From the NCBI RefSeq assembly GCF_000746025.2, contig NZ_CP045798.1:3741412-3805411 (forward strand): a stretch of 64,000 bases of DNA, in the 5' to 3' direction. A program made the position numbers and the translations under genes. Shown here piece after piece: positions 57,547 to 64,000 of the stretch; position 1 is the first letter of the stretch; the number at the start of each line of letters is the position of its first letter. The notes under the pieces were generated by a model that ran no database searches, had not been told where the DNA came from, and worked only from the letters and a program-made list of their open reading frames with translations. This DNA is from Thermanaerosceptrum fracticalcis (GTDB lineage: Bacteria; Bacillota; Peptococcia; DRI-13).

Positions 57547-57710
57547 TTGAAAATGATGGGGAATTATATATGCTCCATCATTACCTGCAAAAAGGGATTA
57601 CCCCGGAATATATCTTGGGTCTGGACTGGACAACGCGATTGTTTTATCAAGCCAGCATGGAAGTTTGGTTAAAAGAGGAAGGGGAAAAGCTAAAGCTGCT
57701 GCGAGGCTAG
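57175..57710 (+). CDS. tail assembly chaperone, long form by -1 frameshift (GT-type)
   Basis: The heptamer A AAA AAC lies at 57537-57543, exactly in phase and just before the TGA. A -1 shift continues with KLIENDGELYMLHHYLQKGI and ends at the TAG 57708-57710, adding 55 residues to give about 178. The extension has no ribosome site of its own. Paired G/GT chaperones before the tape measure gene are a known feature of tailed phages, with conserved -1 or +1 slippage. Confidence 0.88.
57537..57543 (+). promoter_or_regulatory. -1 ribosomal frameshift signal A AAA AAC
   Basis: The bases AAAAAAC at 57537-57543 are in the X XXY YYZ arrangement relative to the short-form frame. The stop codon follows directly. 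Any stimulatory structure downstream is not obvious. Confidence 0.88.
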
Positions 57711-57745
57711 ACCCCTTCTTTCTCCTGGAAAAGAGGTGAGAACTT

Positions 57746-59278
57746 ATGGCTTATAGTCTAGCGGGAGTGTTGTCTTTAAAAGATAAGAGCTTTACTAGTA
57801 CCTTGAAACAGTCAGCAACAGAAGCAGCTAAATTTGATAACAAAATAAAGCATCTAAATAACCAGGTAAAAAAATTGGAAACTAGATTTACCGGCAGTTT
57901 TAAAAATATGGCTAAGGCTGGGGCTGGGTTTGCTGCCGGCTATCTGGGAATTACCGGGGCAGCCGGCTTGGTTGGCAGCGCAATTTCTGGAGCAGCAGAT
58001 TTGGAAGGATACAGGAACACTTTGAACGTCGTAATGAAAGACCAGAAAAAGGCAGCAGAAACCATGGCTTGGGCTGTCAACTTTGCCAATAAAACGCCTT
58101 TTGAAACGGATGATATAGTGCAGGCCACGGTAAGACTGCAGAGCTATGGCATAAATGCCAAGGAGGTAATGACCTCTATTGGTGACATGGCCGGGGTGAT
58201 GAACAAGGATATAATGCAGGCAGCAGAGGCCGTTGCCGATGCACAGACTGGCGAGTTAGAGCGGCTTAAAGAGTTCGGTATCACAAAACAAATGATAATC
58301 GATCATGCCAATAAAACCATGCGCGGAAAGCAAGTGGTTAACAATAAAGGCCAAATAACAGACCAAAAAGCCTTTAACAAGGCTTTATTTTCTTTGATGG
58401 AAGAGCGGTTTAAAGGCGGAATGGAAATCCAGGCCAATTCTTTCCGCGGCATTATGAGCACAGTAACCGGGGTATTCAAAACGTCAATTGCTCAAATGGC
58501 TGGGATATCAGCTACGGGAGAAGTTAAGGCCGGAGGCTTGTTTGATACTATCAAACAAAAAGCGAAATTACTTGCGGATACTCTAACCAGATGGGCCCAA
58601 GACGGGACGTTAGAGAGAGTCGGGGAAAGAATTACTGGAGTGTTTAACACACTCGGCAGTGCTATTGGATGGGTTAGAGATAATGCTGGCTGGCTCATTC
58701 CTGTTGTTGCTGGAGTAACATCTGCTATTATGGCCCAATCCATCATTGACAAAATATCAAAAGCGTACAAGGCATGGACTGCTATCACGAAAGGCCTAAG
58801 CACTGCGCAATTAGTTTTAAATGGAATTATGGCGGCATCTCCTTTTGGATTGGTTGCATTAGCGATTGGAGCGGTAGTGGCTGCCGGAGTAGTGTTATAT
58901 CAAAACTGGGACACGATAAAACAAAAAGCTCTTGAATTATGGGAGAAGCTTGAAAACATCGGAAAGAAAATTAAAGAGTTTTTTGGGATTAAAGGGCAAG
59001 TCAATGTGGGTGTTTCGGTTACAGAAAGCTACCAAGATTATCCTGCCGCTGCTGTTCCGGCGTTTGCTGCGGGTATAAATCGAGTTCCGAGAGATACTCT
59101 GGCTTATGTCCATAAGGATGAGGCGATTATCCCCGCTCAATATAACCCATACAACCCCAATTCCAAGAGTATGGGTGCAGCTAACATAGTCATTAACATC
59201 AATGGTTATAACAAGCCCACTCGGGAGATTATCAATGAGTTTGTTCCGCAGCTTAAATTGGCCTTGGCCAATATGTAG
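57746..59278 (+). CDS. tape measure protein
   Basis: A 510-residue tail-length protein with SLAGVLSLKDKSFTSTLKQS, a coiled-coil N-terminus, NTPFETDDIVQATVRLQSYG-type tape measure core, several hydrophobic helices (AGAGFAAGYLGITGAAGL; PFGLVALAIGAVVAAGVVLY) and a C-terminal FGIKG region. At about 0.15 nm per residue it predicts a tail near 75 nm. It follows the chaperones as expected. Confidence 0.92.
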   Translation: MAYSLAGVLSLKDKSFTSTLKQSATEAAKFDNKIKHLNNQVKKLETRFTGSFKNMAKAGAGFAAGYLGITGAAGLVGSAISGAADLEGYRNTLNVVMKDQKKAAETMAWAVNFANKTPFETDDIVQATVRLQSYGINAKEVMTSIGDMAGVMNKDIMQAAEAVADAQTGELERLKEFGITKQMIIDHANKTMRGKQVVNNKGQITDQKAFNKALFSLMEERFKGGMEIQANSFRGIMSTVTGVFKTSIAQMAGISATGEVKAGGLFDTIKQKAKLLADTLTRWAQDGTLERVGERITGVFNTLGSAIGWVRDNAGWLIPVVAGVTSAIMAQSIIDKISKAYKAWTAITKGLSTAQLVLNGIMAASPFGLVALAIGAVVAAGVVLYQNWDTIKQKALELWEKLENIGKKIKEFFGIKGQVNVGVSVTESYQDYPAAAVPAFAAGINRVPRDTLAYVHKDEAIIPAQYNPYNPNSKSMGAANIVININGYNKPTREIINEFVPQLKLALANM

Positions 59279-59288
59279 GTGATGCTGT

Positions 59289-59708
59289 ATGGATATTTAT
59301 CTGTCAATTAACAATAGAGAACAGGTTATCAGGCTGCCGGTTGTTCCAAAAGAGATAAAAATACAATCGGATATGGACAATACAACGTTTAATACCATTA
59401 CCCTGGGCGATATTAAACTTATTGGCCTGCCGGCGCTAAAGACTGTTTCCATACAGTCCTTTTTTCCGCAACAAGAGTATTCTTTTACTCGGGATAAAAC
59501 ATATAAAGGATGGGAGTATGTAGAAATTATTGTGGCATGGAAGGCGCGGAGAGAGCCTATTCGTTTAATAATAACGGAGACACCAATCAATATGGCCTGC
59601 ACTATTGAATCTTTTGAGTATGGCCCTCAAGACGGTACAGGTGATGTGTATTATACCCTTTCTTTGAGCGAGTTTAAGTTTGTCCAGTTGGAGCAAAGGA
59701 GCGTCTAG
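59289..59708 (+). CDS. baseplate/tail protein before the hub (XkdP-region)
   Basis: A 139-residue protein with REQVIRLPVVPKEIKIQSDM, FPQQEYSFTRDKTYKGWEYV and YYTLSLSEFKFVQLEQR. The LPVVP start is shared with the N-terminal half of XkdP-type proteins, but there is no LysM domain. It links the tube to the baseplate. Confidence 0.8.
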   Translation: MDIYLSINNREQVIRLPVVPKEIKIQSDMDNTTFNTITLGDIKLIGLPALKTVSIQSFFPQQEYSFTRDKTYKGWEYVEIIVAWKARREPIRLIITETPINMACTIESFEYGPQDGTGDVYYTLSLSEFKFVQLEQRSV

Positions 59709-59709
59709 A

Positions 59710-60675
59710 ATGCATGAATTATATTCCGTTTCCAACAGCATACAGACTCGCCTTACTCCATTGGTTGGCACTATAACCAGGCGGTCAAATATCGACGAAC
59801 TAGGGGAGCAATTAGACTTTGATCTTGCTTTCAACGATGATAAATATACACCTGTAGCACCGGTAGATATAGGGAGCCTTATCGTACTGCAGAATAGGGA
59901 TGAGATCTTTCGTGGAATAGTAGTCACCGAGACCAAAAACGGTCGTGAGTCTATCCAATACAACTGTTTTGATTATGCGTTTTACCTCAATAAGTCTAAG
60001 GGAATATATCAGTTTAACAAAGTAAAAGGTGAAGTGGCTATAACCACTATGCTTAATGAGTTTTCTGTGCCAATCGGTAATATTGAACTTTTGGGAATAG
60101 TGGTGGATAAGATCTACCAGGAAGAAATCAGCTCTATTATCAAAGATATCCTGGACCAGGCCGAGAAGCAAACTGGAATTAAATACCGTATGGAGATGCG
60201 AACAGGAAAACTTTTCATTGAAAAACAGCAGAATCAGATCATTAAGGCTAGTTTCAAGTTGTATGAGACAGGCCCGGAAGTTGATGTTGTAACTGCTATC
60301 CGTAATCCATCCCGTAAGCGAAGCATTGAGAATATGCGAAACAGTATTAAGGTTACCGGTAACGATAAAGTTATTGCCGAAGCTAGGAACGAGACATTAA
60401 TTAAACAATATGGACTGCTCCAGGAAATCAGTCAGTTGGACGACAAGGATATTGCCCAGGCCAAGAACATAGCTCAAAACATGCTTAAGGACCTGGGAAA
60501 AATCTTTGAGGAAAGCTCTATTGAAGTACCTGGCGATGACCAGGTTAGAGCTGGAAGGATATTGGAAATAACCGAGTCGGTAACTGGCATGAGCGGCCAG
60601 TATCTCATTAAAGATGTTACTCATACCATCAGTGGCGGCTTGCATACTATGTACCTGGGATTGGAGGTGATCTGA
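59710..60675 (+). CDS. baseplate hub protein (XkdQ / gpD-like)
   Basis: A 321-residue hub with SIQTRLTPLVGTITRRSNID, QLDFDLAFNDDKYTPVAPVD and VTGMSGQYLIKDVTHTISGG, the late-control gpD/XkdQ pattern. ATG 59710 has AAAGGAG upstream; an in-frame codon at 59680 lies inside the previous gene. Confidence 0.88.
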   Translation: MHELYSVSNSIQTRLTPLVGTITRRSNIDELGEQLDFDLAFNDDKYTPVAPVDIGSLIVLQNRDEIFRGIVVTETKNGRESIQYNCFDYAFYLNKSKGIYQFNKVKGEVAITTMLNEFSVPIGNIELLGIVVDKIYQEEISSIIKDILDQAEKQTGIKYRMEMRTGKLFIEKQQNQIIKASFKLYETGPEVDVVTAIRNPSRKRSIENMRNSIKVTGNDKVIAEARNETLIKQYGLLQEISQLDDKDIAQAKNIAQNMLKDLGKIFEESSIEVPGDDQVRAGRILEITESVTGMSGQYLIKDVTHTISGGLHTMYLGLEVI

Positions 60676-60941
60676 TGGACGGCATAACTGAATTCGCCAA
60701 GCTCCTAAAAGAACGCGAAAACAAGCTGTATTCCGGTCCGGCAATCGGAGTGGTGCAGAGTGTATCACCGTTAAAGGTTATATTGGGGGATAGAATCGTT
60801 CTGACCGGTACGAGGCTGATAGCAGCTGCTCAGGTATTTGCCGCTTATGCGGAGCCTTTGAGCCAGTGTGATGAAGTAATCCTCATTCCTTCCGGAGACG
60901 GGCAGAAGTATTATCTGATTGACAAGGCGGTGAGGATTTAA
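60675..60941 (+). CDS. DUF2577 baseplate protein (XkdR-like)
   Basis: An 88-residue beta-rich protein: GPAIGVVQSVSPLKVILGDR and CDEVILIPSGDGQKYYLIDK, the DUF2577 pattern. It overlaps its neighbours by one base on each side. Confidence 0.85.
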   Translation: MDGITEFAKLLKERENKLYSGPAIGVVQSVSPLKVILGDRIVLTGTRLIAAAQVFAAYAEPLSQCDEVILIPSGDGQKYYLIDKAVRI

Positions 60942-61381
60942 TGCTGCCTGATATAGCGAAATTTGATATTAATACCCAGGCCCAGAGGAGCCCCACAATT
61001 GGGAAGTCGTTTCTGTTTGACTTTACCGCCGGTGACTTTGTCATCAAGGATGGCCGCCTAGTTAAAACGGAGGATATCGAGGCCTTGAAAGGCTGGATTA
61101 CCAAGGTACTAAAAACAGAAAAATTCCGCTTTGCCGTATATGCCCGAGAGGACAAAAATGAGTATGGAGTTACCATCGAAGATCTATTGATAGGCTATAA
61201 CTACCCGCCACAGTTTATTGAAAGCGAGTTAAAGCGAGAGATAGAATCAGCTCTCGTAAAACAGCCTATGATAAGCAGCTTGTCAAACTGGTCTATAACA
61301 AGAGATGGAGCTAAGGCCAATATCGTTTTTCGGGTTAATTTAGTCACAGGGGTATCCTTTAACCAGGAGGTGACAATATAA
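60941..61381 (+). CDS. DUF2634 baseplate wedge protein (XkdS-like)
   Basis: A 146-residue protein with GKSFLFDFTAGDFVIKDGRL, ALKGWITKVLKTEKFRFAVY and YGVTIEDLLIGYNYPPQF, the gp25/XkdS-like lysozyme-fold wedge family. Confidence 0.88.
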   Translation: MLPDIAKFDINTQAQRSPTIGKSFLFDFTAGDFVIKDGRLVKTEDIEALKGWITKVLKTEKFRFAVYAREDKNEYGVTIEDLLIGYNYPPQFIESELKREIESALVKQPMISSLSNWSITRDGAKANIVFRVNLVTGVSFNQEVTI

Positions 61382-62422
61382 ATGGGCAATACTAGGGATG
61401 AGATCCAGGCCAGGATGCTAGCTAATATTAGTAATGAATATGACAAGAGCGAAGGCTCTTTTTTTTATGATGCCCTGAAGCCAGTTGCTATTGAAATGGA
61501 GGCGGCCTATGCTGAATTAGAAACTGCACCGGAAAACTTCTTCGTAGTTACAGCTACAGGAAGCAATCTTGATAAAAGAGTGGCCGAGCAGGGCTTGGTA
61601 AGGAAGCCGGCAGTAAAAGCTACAACAATCGTAATTATTACCGGGAACGAGGGGGCAATAATCAATAGTGGCGATAAAGTGGCTAGTGATACGGTTAATT
61701 TTATTATCAAAGAGTCGAAAACTATAGGGATTACTGGCCAGGAAAGTGTCCTGGTGGAGTGCGAGATTGCGGGAAGTATTGGAAACGTTCCGGCAGGAGC
61801 GATTAAATATTTCCCCATCACCCTTCCTGGCCTTACAGCTGTAACTAATCCTGATCCAGTCACCAACGGCTATGATGGAGAAACTGACGCTGAACTGCGG
61901 GCCAGGTATTTTGCCAAAGTTCAGACGCCTGCAACATCCGGAAACAAATATCACTACCGCAACTGGGCCCTGGAAAAATCAGGTGTAGGTGATGCCAAGG
62001 TATTTCCTCTCTGGAATGGAGCAGGAACTGTAAAGGTAGTTATCATAAATTCCAACAAACGAGCGGCGGATGCGCAGCTAGTGACCGATGTCGCTAATTA
62101 TATCGAAGAACAGCGGCCCATTGGGGCCACAGTAACCGTGACCAGTGCGGAAGAGTTAGTAATAAATATTAGTGTAACCCTAACCTTAGCGGCAGGCTAC
62201 ACGTTAGAGCAGGCCCGGGCATCTATAGAGGCAAAGGTAACTGATTATCTTAAGTCAATTGCTTTTATATCCGATTTCGTGAGTTATGTCATTATCGGTA
62301 GCTTAATCCTCCAGGCTGATGGGGTAACAGATTACTCCGGACTTACTGTCAACGGTGGCACCAGCAACATAACTATAGGAGCTGAACAGGTAGCTGTGCT
62401 GGGGGTGGTGACCATTGCCTGA
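61382..62422 (+). CDS. baseplate J-like protein (XkdT-like)
   Basis: A 346-residue wedge subunit with MLANISNEYDKSEGSFFYDA, RVAEQGLVRKPAVKATTIVI and NGYDGETDAELRARYFAKVQ, the baseplate J pattern, and a C-terminal beta domain. It overlaps the tail protein I gene by eight bases. Confidence 0.93.
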   Translation: MGNTRDEIQARMLANISNEYDKSEGSFFYDALKPVAIEMEAAYAELETAPENFFVVTATGSNLDKRVAEQGLVRKPAVKATTIVIITGNEGAIINSGDKVASDTVNFIIKESKTIGITGQESVLVECEIAGSIGNVPAGAIKYFPITLPGLTAVTNPDPVTNGYDGETDAELRARYFAKVQTPATSGNKYHYRNWALEKSGVGDAKVFPLWNGAGTVKVVIINSNKRAADAQLVTDVANYIEEQRPIGATVTVTSAEELVINISVTLTLAAGYTLEQARASIEAKVTDYLKSIAFISDFVSYVIIGSLILQADGVTDYSGLTVNGGTSNITIGAEQVAVLGVVTIA

Positions 62423-62954
62423 TTTGATGGCGTATTTGCCTAATTATTACCGGATATCCAAGGTAATGCAAAATATTACGAGTGCAGAGAGCGCTGAGAT
62501 AGAGCTATTTAAAACGAAACTGGTCCAGCTGTTGGACCAGTTTTTTGTTGACACAGCTACATATACCCTGGAGGATTGGGAACGGGAACTGGGGATCCCG
62601 GTAGACAACTCTAAGTCGGATGCATACAGGCGAAGTGTGATAAAGTCAAAACTGAGAGGGTCAGGCACAATAACCGTAAACCTCATAAAAAACGTGGCTG
62701 AAAGTTACTCGAATGGTGAAGTTGAGGTTATCGAAGATAATCCAAATTATCATTTTGTGATAAAGTTCGTCGGGACAATAGGCATACCTCCAAATATGGA
62801 TGACTTGGAAAAGGCCATTGAGGATATTAAGCCGGCCCATCTAGGTTACATCTTCGAGTACACTTACAATACTTATAATTATCTGAGCCAGTTTACCCAC
62901 GATCACTTAGCTTTATATACCTATTCTGCGCTTAGAGAGGAAGAGGTGATTTAA
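62415..62954 (+). CDS. DUF2313 tail protein I (XkdU/YmfQ-like)
   Basis: A 179-residue protein with YLPNYYRISKVMQNITSAES, LEDWERELGIPVDNSKSDAY, RRSVIKSKLRGSGTITVNLI and HLGYIFEYTYNTYNY, the DUF2313 pattern. It connects the wedge to the tail fibre. Confidence 0.9.
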   Translation: MPDLMAYLPNYYRISKVMQNITSAESAEIELFKTKLVQLLDQFFVDTATYTLEDWERELGIPVDNSKSDAYRRSVIKSKLRGSGTITVNLIKNVAESYSNGEVEVIEDNPNYHFVIKFVGTIGIPPNMDDLEKAIEDIKPAHLGYIFEYTYNTYNYLSQFTHDHLALYTYSALREEEVI

Positions 62955-63412
62955 TGCCTGATTTTACACCTAATTACAATCTTAAAAAACCCTTGGGAAA
63001 TGAAAATTATAACGTGGCAGATCAAAACGCCAATATGGATGCAATCGACACAGCCCTCACGCCTACAGCCGACCCGGCACTGACTCCCACGGGCAACGGG
63101 CCAGGCAAATTGGTGCAGTGGGTTGGGTGGCTGGCAAACCGTATTAAAGCGATCACCGGCAAGGCAAACTGGTACGACACGCCGGACATCACCCTGGCAA
63201 ACCTTGCTGTCCACAAATCCCGCCACGCCACTGGCGGCACAGACGCTTTGACTCCTGCTGACATAGGGGCGGCGTCGGCCAGTGACCTTACTGCGCATTT
63301 GGCAGATAATATGCCACATAGGGCACCCGACCCCAGTACGGGGAAGGTATACCGTTGGGGATTAGCCATTCAAAACGGAGAATGGGGTATTATCTACGAG
63401 GAGGTAGTATAA
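62954..63412 (+). CDS. tail fibre / receptor-binding accessory protein
   Basis: A 152-residue protein: TPNYNLKKPLGNENYNVADQ, NMDAIDTAL, then HKSRHATGGTDALTPADIGA and YRWGLAIQNGEWGIIYEE, as in PBSX-like fibre N-terminal and collagen-like joints. ATG 62954 overlaps the previous stop by one base. Confidence 0.82.
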   Translation: MPDFTPNYNLKKPLGNENYNVADQNANMDAIDTALTPTADPALTPTGNGPGKLVQWVGWLANRIKAITGKANWYDTPDITLANLAVHKSRHATGGTDALTPADIGAASASDLTAHLADNMPHRAPDPSTGKVYRWGLAIQNGEWGIIYEEVV

Positions 63413-63413
63413 C

Positions 63414-64000
63414 GTGTCTATATTTGTACCGCTTGGAGGAGACCTGGCTGGCAACCTGGTGGCTGGCCTAATAGGGAACAACATCGTTGACGCGTTTGCT
63501 GTCGCAGATGCTAACTCGCAAACTGGTAAGCTATTACGTCACCTAATAGGGCCAGCGTTTGATGAATTTAAGAGTTTAGCCGACATGAATGCGGTAGCTG
63601 CCTCGGCTACGGCCATGAATGCGGTAGTTGCCTCGGCTACGGCCATGAATGCGGTAGTTGCCTCGGCTACGGCCATGAATGCGGTAGTTGCCTCGGCGAC
63701 GGCCATGAATGCGGTAGCTGCCTCGGCTACGGCCATGAATGCGGTAGCTGCCTCGGCGACGGCCATGAATGCGGTAGCTGCCTCGGCGACGGCCAGAAAC
63801 GCTATCCGTAATAGCTCCACTGCCTTCAACATCGTGGCCGGTTCCAACATGGCGATAGGTAAGTTCGTGGCCGGTGAGGCTGGCCTCAACCCGGCTGATT
63901 ACGCCGACATGAATGCGGTAGCTGCCTCGGCGACGGCCATGAATGCGGTAGCTGCCTCGGCGACGGCCATGAATGCGGTAGCTGCCTCGGCGACGGCCAT
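63414..64000 (+). CDS. repeat-rich tail-fibre-like protein (partial, runs off the window)
   Basis: GTG 63414 after GAGGAGG opens a frame that is still open at 64000. After a 57-residue N-terminus it holds decapeptides [10 protein letters not shown] (one position Ala or Val), seven copies from 63585 to 63794. A spacer ([20 protein letters not shown]) and another block from 63909 follow. Such low-complexity helices are common in tail fibres of Clostridia phages. The C-terminus, likely the adhesin part, is not visible. Confidence 0.75.
   Translation, partial: MSIFVPLGGDLAGNLVAGLIGNNIVDAFAVADANSQTGKLLRHLIGPAFDEFKSLADMNAVAASATAMNAVVASATAMNAVVASATAMNAVVASATAMNAVAASATAMNAVAASATAMNAVAASATARNAIRNSSTAFNIVAGSNMAIGKFVAGEAGLNPADYADMNAVAASATAMNAVAASATAMNAVAASATA
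63585..63998 (+). repeat. 30-bp tandem repeats in the tail-fibre gene
   Basis: Seven consecutive 30-bp units (63585-63794) and at least three more (63909-63998) are in frame. Variation is nearly limited to GCT/GTT (Ala/Val) and a silent GCT/GCG, in a non-random mix. In-frame units allow length change without breaking the protein. Confidence 0.92.

Noticed and set aside
57570..57710. Open frame starting at ATG 57570 as an independent gene
   Set aside because: It has no ribosome site and is exactly the -1 continuation of the chaperone gene through A AAA AAC, so I treat it as the frameshift extension.
63539..63889. Long minus-strand open frame
   Set aside because: It is the reverse reading of the 30-bp repeats; there is no ribosome site.
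63585..64000. CRISPR array
   Set aside because: Units are contiguous without spacers, in frame within a fibre gene.
28711..64000. Anti-phage defence or toxin cargo in the prophage
   Set aside because: I looked among the small genes and found no restriction enzyme, toxin-antitoxin pair or known defence protein that I could support.

Overview
The window looks like the chromosome of a spore-forming, low-GC anaerobic member of the Clostridia (Peptococcaceae or a related group; genus not determined). The signs are strong AGGAGG ribosome sites with frequent GTG/TTG starts, a Spo0E-type gene, a sigma-54 activator, Firmicute-type transporters and a PBSX/HK97-like prophage. The left 28.4 kb is ordinary chromosome carrying many decayed genes. 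The right 35.5 kb is the left and middle part of one prophage, which runs off the window end.

Chromosome (1-28.4 kb). The window opens with the last codons of an HMG-CoA-lyase-like gene and its terminator. A PrpR-type sigma-54 activator follows, with a near-consensus -24/-12 promoter downstream, a decayed CaiB-type CoA-transferase, and a complete TRAP transporter (dctP, dctQ, dctM) whose first gap holds a perfect 26-bp palindrome. Next on the minus strand are a GntP/CitMHS-like permease with a decayed copy of its own tail beside it, an NSS sodium symporter with a MetS-like mini-subunit, and a DUF2225 protein. A Spo0E-like gene broken by a 16-bp tandem duplication lies next to a MEDS-like protein. 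Then come a pseudopilin, glutamate dehydrogenase, an anion permease, c-di-GMP genes (HD-GYP; an unknown 115-residue protein overlapping a CBS-GGDEF protein), and a PhoR/PhoB-like pair. Two promoters sharing one identical operator flank that pair. One drives a DUF2680 secreted protein and the other a decayed efflux-adaptor gene. An arsenic/thiol cluster (COG0701 permease, ArsR remnant, ACR3, thioredoxin-like protein), a DedA-like remnant, a Ni/Co ECF transporter (cbiM-cbiQ-cbiO), an SDR remnant joined to a PAP2 phosphatase, and an HTH fragment complete this part.

Prophage (about 28.47 kb to the window end). The left junction is the 3' half of a tRNA-Leu(CAA) gene. The order is then integrase and CI/LexA-like repressor (minus strand), Cro-like protein, BRO antirepressor, small early genes, DUF2800 nuclease, DUF2815 protein, family A DNA polymerase, a methyltransferase-tail stub, more small genes, a second tyrosine recombinase, VapE primase-helicase, an iteron-like TGACACA cluster with an AT-rich tract (candidate origin), VRR-NUC, SNF2 helicase, DUF5664, HNH, a late regulator, and a packaging zone with HNH, a candidate cos and both terminase subunits. 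Morphogenesis follows: HK97-type portal, ClpP-like protease, capsid, connectors, then a contractile tail (sheath, tube, chaperones with an A AAA AAC frameshift site, tape measure, baseplate and fibres). The last gene, a tail-fibre-like protein with 30-bp tandem repeats, is cut by the window end. Lysis genes and the right junction lie outside.

The observations I rate highest are the tandem-duplication break in the Spo0E-like gene, the duplicated response-regulator operator with identical promoter geometry, the programmed -1 frameshift site, the iteron array after vapE, the sigma-54 promoter now feeding a pseudogene and TRAP genes, and the tRNA-Leu half marking the integration point. I saw no clear case of a wholly new system. 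The unknown 115-residue partner of the CBS-GGDEF protein and the branched RNA before the second recombinase are the least explained parts.
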